A stretch of DNA of 64,000 nucleotides, taken from NCBI RefSeq assembly GCF_020379485.1, contig NC_063439.1, positions 8,348,466 to 8,412,465 on the forward strand, written 5' to 3'. A program made the position numbers and the translations under genes. The DNA is from Brassica napus. Taxonomy: Eukaryota; Streptophyta; Magnoliopsida; Brassicales; Brassicaceae. This document shows, piece after piece, positions 55,681 to 64,000 of this stretch. The notes under the pieces are model-generated. The model ran no database searches. It was not told the DNA's origin and saw only the letters and a program-made list of their open reading frames with translations. The first letter of the stretch is position 1; every line of letters begins with the position of its first letter.

Positions 55681-58499
55681 CTAGATTTCTACCCGCACAA
55701 CCGTGCGGGTATATATTTTCGCATTTATATATATAGATATTTGTTTTACATAATCCTTTATATACTAAAGCACAAGTCACATGGCCAATAAAATTTTGCC
55801 ACATGGCTTGTGCTTCAAAATTAATTAGAAAAAATTAAATGCGTTATTATTACAGTTTTTTCTCTAGATTGTTTCTCACTCGAACTAACAAGATATAACC
55901 TTTTTCACTTCTTTCTAAAACCACAATCTCCACCTCTTTCGCATAAACTGTTTTTCAATTGTAGCATATAAATTCAACTCATCAACAAATTTCTTTACAA
56001 GCTTCGTTAAAAGTTAAGAATCTCTTTTACAATCTCCAGTTGTTCAACGACGCAAAACAAACGATCCTTCATCTCTCCAAATTTTCAGTTTTGATCTTGA
56101 ATTCTTGATAGTTTTTTTCATATCTTCTTTTTTTATACCAGTTCGAAATTTTTATCATTCATTGTGTGGATTAATACTCTTTTTTTTAATATGGCGGTCG
56201 AGTTTAAAATTGCGTAGGGATAATGATACAGTAATCTAGGCGTTCATATAAAATATAGCATAAATATTTGTATCGCTCAGGTTTGAAATTTATTTTAATT
56301 TTCTACAGACATGTATGAAAAAATCAAAGCTCACTTGAAGAAGCATCGAAGCTGATGCGGATATGCAAAAAGTTTGACCATTCTCAACTTCAGGTAAAAA
56401 TACTTTTATTTACTTTATAGTCTTTAGAAAAAAAAAACAGGGCCTTAAATCTTTAATGATGGTTTGACCATAAAATTGTAGAAGTGTCTTAGCCAAAATC
56501 ATGTGTTAACTCAAAATGTTTTTTTTGGTAGAAATTTATGTGCTACCCACAGAATCCAGTATTAACTCAAGATGTTTTTTTCATCCTTTTATTGTCATCT
56601 TTTTTTAATCGTTTCATTTCTTTTAATTATTTTAGGTTTTGAGTGTAGCATCAAAATTCGAGATAACTTTATGATTTCTTTTTTAGTCAAAATTATCTTT
56701 ATCTACTTCTCAGAGTAATACTTTTTTGTATGATTCTGTTTGAATTGTTTTTTATAGATTATTTACAAGAAGAGGAATGAGCAACAAGATAGCACAAATA
56801 GATTTAAAAATCAGACTATGGAATACTAAAGGTAATAGTTTAGCACTTTTTTTTTTGTTAAGATGGAAAGTTATAATCTTATTGTTTTTTTAATGTTAAT
56901 TAAAATTTTTGGGTGAATTTTTAGTTTATCATGGATATATGCAAAAAAAATCTAGCTAAACTTGCCATTAAAAACGTAAAGATGGCATATTGCGGTGCTG
57001 TGTGTGACAAGATTAGAGTAATATGGTAAATAGAGATTTAGCTTATTATTACTGTTAGTTGTTATAATTTTCTAGGATTATTATCAGGAATTATTTACCC
57101 GTACGTTAGTACGGGACCAACACTAGTTATTATATATTTTTAATGTTACTAATATATTTAAATGTTTGTATAATTATGCCAAATATAATAATTTTATAGT
57201 TTTCATACTGTAAATTAAAATCATCACATATATATGTTGCTTATTATATATTTATCCTATTGAATTTGTGTTTGATTACTAAACTAAATTTTTTAATGCA
57301 TGAAACAACATATATGCAAATAATTTTGTATTTAATTTATTATAATCATGAACCGTAATTCAAATCGCTAGATTTTTTTAGTAATTTTTTAATGTTTATT
57401 AATTTTAGAGCAAATTAGCTCAATATACTCAAAAGAGTGAGATACCATTGAGTTGGGGGAAAATGGTAGTGATGGGGGGAAAAATTGAAGGGAAATAGGG
57501 TATGGAGTGCAAATAGGGGGTAAGTTGTGTGTAGAGAGTACAAATACTCTTAATTTTATATAATAAATTACTGTATATTAAAAACGTTTAAGATAAGTTA
57601 AATTTTTATACATGCATTATATAGTTTACTAATATTAACCCGTTCTACCAATATATTATATTTTTAGCATAAATATTATATATTTATGAAAATAAAATAT
57701 GTTAACTTATCAATTTAAAATAATTTTATCATATTTTGTTCAATATAATATTTTTATTTTAAAATGATAGATATTATTATAAAATCGATAAAATAGGATA
57801 TAATTTTATTCTTTTAGTAACATTTCATTACTAATTACAAAATTAGTTGAAAATATTTATATTCAATTTATGAAAATTAAGATCTTATTATAATCTTTTT
57901 CAAGAGATTTGTTAGAATTTTAATTTTTTTTAAAAAAATTAAAAGATATAAAAGATATTATGATTAAAGTAGTTAAAAATATTATATATATTACCATTAG
58001 TGATAGTTTACAAAAAAAAATTACCATTAGTGATATACATTTAATAGAAAATTTAAATGATGGTCCAAATAAAAATATCATTCATCAAAAAATCATTATT
58101 TTCATTTTATTAGAAAACAAATTTGAAAAAATTAAAATAGAAATAAAATATTTAAAAATTATGAGTAAATTTATTTTTGAAATTAATTAATTTTATTTTA
58201 TTTAAATTTTCGTTTGTAAACCAAAACTATATTCAATTTTAATTTCTAATTATATTTTATGATAATTTAAATTAAACTATCTAATTTTCGAAATTAAATT
58301 TTAAAAGATTCTAAGAAGATTTTAAAAAGATTTTGTTACAACATTTTAAATATTTTAATTTGTATTTCAATTAAAAAGATAAAGATATTAAAAGATATAA
58401 TAATGAACTTATGTAAAATATGATATTTTCTAGGAATGGTCCAAACTAAAAAAAATCACACATAAAAAGAAGTCATGACTTCTGTTTTAATATATTAGA
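55681..58499 (-). mobile_element. Minus-strand Helitron in intron 2 of the GH9 gene
   Basis: The left edge A|CTAGATTTCTACCCGCACA with ACCGTGCGGGT is a reversed 3' terminus with hairpin. The right edge ACTTCTGTTTTAATATATTAGA before T is a reversed 5' terminus (TCTAATATATTAAAACAGAAG). 2819 bp, of which 1373 bp are a nested plus-strand Helitron. Confidence 0.75.
55754..57126 (+). mobile_element. Helitron nested within a Helitron
   Basis: Starts TCCTTTATATACTAAAGCAC after A. Ends with the palindromic CCCGTACGTTAGTACGGG, then ACCAACACTAG, followed by T. It lies wholly within the opposite-strand element 55681-58499. Mid-element segments with exon-like composition (about 56310-56395 and 56760-56830) are too short to identify. 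Confidence 0.75.
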
Positions 58500-59206
58500 T
58501 TTTTATAATTAAAAAAAATCATAATTTGAGAGTTTATATTATGTATAAAACTTTAAAAGATTTTGGAAACCAAAACGAATATTTCATTAGGCTATGTCCA
58601 GATCCGGCTCTACTTCACTGTACCTGGATATAGAGCAGGTTGGCAGAAGGATGAGCATGGATGAGGAAATCAGTGATCCATTTAAGAGAGTCTTTAGCAG
58701 GATCCAACTGGTTCACGGAGTCCATGTGATGACCGTACTCCAGAATGGACCAGGAGAGAAGAGTGGCAGTGAAAGCCATAGGGAAACCGAACTTCATGTG
58801 ATCTCCAGCATCGTATAAACCTTTTGAAAGGTCAAGACCAGCTTCACTTCCGTCTTCAAGACCAGAGTCTCCTCTCCAGGTTATTTTGTTGTTCTCCAGC
58901 TTACCGGCTGCACCAAAACAGAACCAAGAATCATTCATAACCAGGAGTAAGATGTGTGTGTTCTGCAAGCAATGTTGACGACTTACATTTCTGAATGTCG
59001 AAGAACTGCATAGCGATCTTGAGAGCATCGGCGTAGTTTTTATCAATGGAGCCTGGAAGTGGAACTATATCGGCTCCATCATCGGGATGCTTATTAGATT
59101 TATTATGCCTGATCGTGAAAACGATGGCGAGCACTACAGCGATCAACACGATGATCCCGATGAACCAGATACAGCAACAACATCTAGAACTCGATTTCTC
59201 TCCCAT

Positions 59207-60216
59207 TTTGTTCTCCTTTCTTTAGATCGAAACTAAGAAAATGTAACTATCGAATGTCAATGGACATGAATTTAGGGATCTTTTAGGGGTTTTGAAAAAT
59301 AGATATCGAAAAGTCGTGTATCGCGGAAAAATATTCGAATATGGAAATTATCAGATTTTGTCTAAAATGATGGGGAGAGAGAGAGTAACAGAGTCACCGA
59401 CACTGATCAAACATGTAACCACCACGCGCGCGGGACGATGATCAAAACTTTGTCATAATCAAACAAGAGTGATCGAATGGTACGACGCACGGCTGTCTAA
59501 TAGCAGGTGCAAATGGTGAACAGGGTCTATATAAAAATTAAAAAAATAAGAATTTTTTAAAATATATAAATAAAGTATAGTAAAAAACTTTAAAATTTTA
59601 GATATAATGCTAAATTTAAAGTTTATAATTAAAAAAAATCGAAATTATTATTTTTAAAATTACTTGATAAAATTGTCAAATATACACAATTAATAGTTTT
59701 TTTTGAACGGGATCTAAAGTTAATTTGAAATGGTCCGATAAGACAGGGCATTCAAATTTATTTGTTGTATGGCCAAGCTATATGGCTATATGTGTATCTA
59801 GAAAAAACTTTGTCATGATTATGGAATTTACCCTTGCCTTGATTGGAAGCAATGTGGTAAGTACTATGTCCCAGTTGACGGTTGCGATCATCATTGATAT
59901 ATTATCATTTTTTGGTGAATACTTTAATAAACTTACCTGTTACATTCATTAAGAGTCAGCTTCAAAGTTCAAACCACCACGTTTTAGTCAACCGTTTCCA
60001 GCCACGATCTCTTCTTCTCATACATTACGTTAGCTGTATATATTAACTTCAACAAACAATGTAATTTATTCCACTAAATAGAACAGCCGATCCTTTCATA
60101 TTTTTTTTCTCTGAAAAGGATGAATCTTCCATTTAATGGGGTTGTAAAGGTTTGGAAGTAAAATTTTTGAAGTGGTGGACGGTGTCCATTGGTTGGTGGT
60201 ACGGACGAAAACTTAT
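59207..60216. other. Upstream region of the GH9 gene
   Basis: Presumed 5'UTR and promoter, including a GAGAGAGAG tract at about 59373. The open frame at 59725-59952 shows no recognisable motif. No other gene seen. Confidence 0.4.
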
Positions 60217-60435
60217 GGTATCTCTAACTCAAACCTATTTTTTCTACTATAATTTCAAATTAAATATAGTAATTCTATTATAAAGTAAATTTTGTTACAA
60301 TGATTTCCTTTATAATAGAATTACTTTATTATATAGAAAAAATAGAGTGATTTCATTTTTTCGCTCCAAAATTTATTTTATAATAGAGTTATTCTATTTT
60401 AGCGGAAAAAAAATCTGTTTGGGTTGGAGATGATC
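60217..60435. mobile_element. Small MITE with CATCTCCAACCC-type ends
   Basis: Left end GGTATCTCTAACTCAAACC and right end GGGTTGGAGATGATC are inverted relatives. The inside repeats ATTCTATTATAAAGTAAAT-like palindromes. Same general family as 16727-16979. Confidence 0.5.
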
Positions 60436-60520
60436 TTAGCAAATAAGAAGTGATAAATTTTTATTTTATTCTCAGCATTAAATTATTTTTTGTTGTGTAA
60501 TTTTAAATTTATTTTTTTAG

Positions 60521-60748
60521 ATGAATGAGTCTTCCTCGAACCAAATGGACTTTGGAATCGAAGAAGAGGAAAACATACGTTTCAGAAAAAGATTGAGAAG
60601 AAGATATATAACAAGAAAAGAAAGAGACGTCAACTTACAAATTATGTTCTTAGGTGGACAAAGAGACGAGTTATCCCCAGATGAAAGTGGACGAGAGTTA
60701 ATGAAAAATATAAAGGAAAGATGGACTCCAATTAATCAAGAGATCTAA
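60521..60748 (+). CDS. Short hypothetical reading frame, 75 codons
   Basis: Preceded by a T-rich tract and TTTTTTTAG|ATGAATGAG, which could be a splice acceptor. It encodes MNESSSNQMDFGIEEEEN, then the very basic RFRKRLRRRYITRKERD, and ends WTPINQEI. Codon composition is more gene-like than its surroundings. The basic stretch faintly recalls the start of PIF/Harbinger transposases or their partner proteins, but the match is too weak to name it. It may be a captured or broken exon. Confidence 0.3.
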   Translation: MNESSSNQMDFGIEEEENIRFRKRLRRRYITRKERDVNLQIMFLGGQRDELSPDESGRELMKNIKERWTPINQEI

Positions 60749-60835
60749 CCCATGTGCTAATCATATTTTGATTAATAGGTTAGATTCAAAATCTTGACTA
60801 ATAAATCTTTTTTTTTGTCAGCAAACAAATCAGAC

Positions 60836-61495
60836 TCATGTAGACTCTGCGAACCACCCCGGTAGTTCTGCATCCATATAAACGACAAACGACAGCTGTT
60901 TTCTTGCACTGCATGCGAGTCCGTCCGCATTTGAGTTTTGTGTTCGTGGTATATGAATGATCTCTGAGCTGTTAAAACTCCTCTTCAAAACTTTTATGTC
61001 TTCTAAATAGCTTGCAAAGACTGGCCACTCTTCTGGTTCCGAAACTATCTTCACCAATTGAGCACTATCCATTGCAAAAGTAACCCACGCTTGTCTAAGA
61101 TTCGCTTGTCTAAGATTCCTCATACTTTCCATTGCCCATATAAGGGCCTTTATCTCTGAGTGTAGTGGCAACTGACTCGCTCTCGAGTTCCTTGCTCCCA
61201 TTAGTCTATCGTGGTCTTCCAGAGTACTATACCATCCTTGCCCTGAAAAACTATCCTCATTTTTCCAAGATCCATCTGTAAAACACCATCTACCTCGTAT
61301 ATTCGTTATTATCGAAGATACAGGAACTTGGGTGTGTTCCATGTCTTGAGTCTGAGCATTTTGTGCTTCCACCGAAAGTAACGATTCCGTTTCTGCCAAT
61401 TTGAGAGTATCTCTCGGGTCCATATCCAATAAATCTTTATCTTCCTTTTTCTCTTTAACCATCAAATAATGCTGAAAACATTTTAAGATTGACAA
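60836..61495 (-). pseudogene. LINE fragment: RNase H (RVT_3) C-terminal domain
   Basis: The minus-strand frame of 219 codons contains the plant LINE-type RNase H: WCFTDGSWKNEDSFSGQGW (first Asp), HSEIKALIWAMESM (Glu), FAMDSAQLVKIV (Asp) and PRTQNSNADGLA (last Asp). Upstream reverse transcriptase and endonuclease are missing, so it is 5'-truncated. A T-run at about 60809-60818 is its poly(A) tail. A small in-frame duplication (NLRQANLRQ) is present. The frame opens at the very edge of the fragment (61495), so the ATG need not be a real start. Confidence 0.85.
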
Positions 61496-61496
61496 A

Positions 61497-62074
61497 TCTC
61501 CTGTATATTAATAGAGAAACATTAAAAAAGTTATAACATGTTGTTTGTACTAATTAAAAAAGTACCCTGCTGAATTGTCACATAATTGATATGCTAATTT
61601 TGCTTACGTGGTGGCTTGAGAATCAATTGAAAATTTTGGTTGTCTAAAATTAAATTGTTAGGAAATGTTATATTATATAATATGTCCATTATGGACCTTT
61701 GATTTATCAAATTGAAATTATTATATATTATTTGCTTAAATAAAATTTACAGAATTATCTAATGTGATTAAAATATATATAGCAATTAATGATTTTAAAT
61801 AATAAAGATTTGCTAACAATCTATATATTTTATATTATTTTTGTTTATTTATTTATTATTAAAATAAATTACACAATTACATTAATCATATAATAAAAAT
61901 TTAGATTTTTTTTGTATATGTTGTATTTTGAATTTTCAAAACGAGTATAAATTGCTAAAACTATTAAAAGTCTCACATAAATTTTTGTGATCAAGGTTTA
62001 ATTTTTTTCTATAATAAGATACAATGATTATAAAATCATATGAATAAATAATTTTCTCTTAATATGTATTTATG

Positions 62075-62111
<37 letters not shown>

Positions 62112-63008
62112 TATCGTTTAAATTACAATATGAAAATACATACTTATATTTTGATATATGCATTGAACATATGTCAAAAAGTTAATATTTTAGTTTTGAA
62201 ATCTTCGTTGTTTTTTAAAATGATTATAAATTATTGAAACCACTAAAAATTCCACATTAGAAAACAAAACCGTAGGTGTAAAATTTTGTTACATAAATAT
62301 GCAAAGAATCATAAAATCATATGAGTAGAAACATCATTTAATAAATATCCGTATTAAAATTATACTATATATCTATATTAATATCATTTAAATTTAATTA
62401 TATATCATATACGATAGATTAAACTGATTGTTTTGATTTATTTACTCTAAAATGATTGTGAATAAATAAGAGCGGTCGTTTGATTTATATGTGCACGCCA
62501 ATTTATTACATAATAGTAATTAATTTCTTAGTTATTTAATATATAATTATTATTTTATAATATGCAAAAAACATAAAAAAAAAGAATAAATATAAAATAT
62601 TTATTCTGCACAAGGTGCATATCTTAACCTAAGTATGTATCTTTTTAATAGTTTAAAATCTTAAATATTTTTTAAATCTCATGCCAAAACAAAATAATAA
62701 AATGAGAATAAACTCATAAATCAATATTTATATCGAGCAATAACCAAAATGAAAAAAAAAACGACACAAAAATGAGAAAAATATTGAAGATAGATAGGAT
62801 TGACACGTGAACATAAACTTCTCATAACCATAATTAAACCGAGCTGACATAGTTTCATTGTAACCAAATAGTAGGCCTGAAATTTTCCTGCCTAAACATT
62901 AGGTAAATATTAATTTGATCAAAAATATAAATTTTATTTTTCTATACAATATGTTTTAAATAATTTTCATATAAATTTACTCCGCGCAAGGCGCAGATCT
63001 TATCATAG
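61497..63008 (+). mobile_element. Possible decayed Helitron(s)
   Basis: TCTCCTGTATATTAATAGAG after A resembles a 5' end. The sequence TCCGCGCAAGGCGCAGATC, TTATCATAG before T near 63008 resembles a 3' end, and a second similar hairpin (CTGCACAAGGTGCATATC) sits at about 62605. The terminus lacks the standard CTRR. A (TA)n microsatellite lies at about 62080-62108. Confidence 0.35.
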
Positions 63009-63168
63009 TTTTCATAGTATTTAAGTATCGTGGATAGTATATATATAAGCATGTATGAATATGCTTGAGGCCATTTTGAATCTGCTAAAACAAAATAAGT
63101 AATATGTTAACTCTGTTGACATCTATAATATTATCTGCTATATTGGTCAACCAATTATAATACATGAA

Positions 63169-63977
63169 CTAGATTTTGAAAGCGCGGGATCGATTATTTT
63201 TAAAATTTCATTTAAATTAATAAATATTTGTCTAATGTATATTTTAATAGATTTTTGTTTTTTATAGTCAATTTTTATAATATTTTCTTATTTATTTTTT
63301 TAATTATTATTAAAATAAAAATATTTGTTTGTGTAATAATTAATTAGTTAAAAGATTTTAAAATGGTAAACTCCTACTCAATAAATTTAATCATATTGTG
63401 ATGATATATTTGGTAAGGTTATTTATTTATAATTTTAACTTATTAAATAAATATTATATGAAAAATGTAATAGAGATTACATTTTTCATTCTACATATTT
63501 TTAATTAATGCATAAATTTTAAGTTATAATAACACAAATATTTAATAATAGGAAACCGGTGCTGCATATTTATAATATTGATCGGATTCAAAGCGAGGTG
63601 TTAGGTTTTAGGAGAAATTTGGGGAGAAAGTTGGGGGGTCTTTTCTTTAAAATCCAATTTCTCTATATTTTAAGATTAGTTTTTGAAAAATTCAGTTACT
63701 ATGTCAAATAAGTAAAATATTTTTCTGCGTGTTCCTCAAGTTGGGGGATTTTTTTTTGATTTGATTTGATTCCATAAATCTATGAGTAAATAAGATTTAA
63801 AACGAATTAATGGGCTTAAAAACGAAAATGTAAGTAGCAAATTGGTTGGGCTTTTCATTTTCGAAAAACATTTAAAACAATTGAAAAAACTATTGAAAAA
63901 AGAAATGGAATGTTTTGTAATTAATAGAAAAATTCAGGGGCAGACTCATAAGAAGTATTCTGCTTTAATAGTTTTGA
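63169..63977 (-). mobile_element. Minus-strand Helitron at the right end
   Basis: The left edge A|CTAGATTTTGAAAGCGCGGGA is a reversed 3' terminus. The right edge ACTTCTG-like TGCTTTAATAGTTTTGA before T is a reversed 5' terminus (TCAAAACTATTAAAGCAG). 809 bp, non-coding. Confidence 0.7.
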
Positions 63978-64000
63978 TTATGCAATACTTCTCATTGTAC

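Larger units (their letters stand above)
54341..59206 (-). pseudogene. Membrane-anchored GH9 endoglucanase, GH9B5-like, frameshifted
   Basis: Six exons: 59206-58987, 58907-58624, 55649-55211, 55130-54992, 54911-54745 and 54673-54341. The N-terminus MGEKSSSRCCCCIWFIG is followed by one hydrophobic anchor (IIVLIAVVLAIVFTI). GH9 motifs include YDAGDHMKFGFPMAFTAT, GYGDELLWAASWLYHAT, YGDKYPEYVHHRGASIP (catalytic-domain HHRGAS signature) and NEPSTYNSALVVGLLSSL. Such enzymes cut beta-1,4-glucan during cellulose synthesis or wall remodelling. Exon 3 is 439 bp although both its borders are phase 0. Four extra bases (CGCC, about 55518-55521) between AAETAAA and MAAASLVF shift the frame; without them it would be 435 bp. 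Intron 2 is 2974 bp because of nested Helitrons. If the insertion is real the gene is dead; a sequencing or assembly error remains possible. By position it is the At1g19940 counterpart. Confidence 0.88.

Overview
The window is nuclear DNA of a crucifer, most likely a Brassica or close relative. Genes have short GT-AG introns, proteins closely resemble those of Arabidopsis, intergenic DNA is AT-rich, and Helitrons and MITEs are dense. From memory, the gene order follows Arabidopsis chromosome 1 from about At1g19870 to At1g19940: IQD32 (133-3073, minus), an RCC1/RCC2-type gene (two broken copies, 4494-5695 and 9679-17420, minus), a glyoxal-oxidase-like gene (35392-37041, minus), V-ATPase subunit c (49257-49910, plus), ATP sulfurylase APS2 (50567-53566, minus) and a membrane-anchored GH9 endoglucanase (54341-59206, minus). 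I see no histone H3 gene (At1g19890 position) and no F-box/kelch gene (At1g19930 position), so the segment looks fractionated.

The RCC2-like locus is a ruin. Its 3' half is tandemly duplicated, the duplicate is cut off at a run of three head-to-tail Helitrons (5779-9036), and the longer copy has an N-terminal frame break, a nonsense codon, a late frameshift and a 4.9-kb intron filled with transposons. Directly upstream of it, a probable Helitron (17530-21249) carries the 5' half of an AUXIN RESPONSE FACTOR 2 gene with its introns. A second small gene fragment (22026-22423) follows. From about 22.8 to 35 kb I find no intact gene; this stretch holds a 3.8-kb minus-strand Helitron (26517-30358) with an exon for an RPA-like OB fold.

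From 37.9 to 48.7 kb lies a cluster of well-delimited transposons: a young Ty1/copia element (37875-43137) with a perfect 5-bp target duplication, two TIR elements (44104-44650, 44668-45284), a TRIM (45631-46284), and a 2.2-kb Harbinger-like element (46543-48737). The last contains about 800 bp of tandem repeats built on an E2F-site-like core, plus a nested retroposed insert with a 16-bp target duplication.

The right third holds three housekeeping or wall genes and a tRNA-Glu(CTC). V-ATPase subunit c and APS2 appear intact; APS2 keeps internal methionines at positions suited to dual plastid/cytosol targeting. The GH9 gene has a 4-bp insertion that shifts the frame and a Helitron nested inside a Helitron in intron 2. 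The last 5 kb contains a LINE RNase H relic, a MITE and further Helitron ends. Gene names rest on protein motifs I recognise and on remembered Arabidopsis order; no database search was possible.
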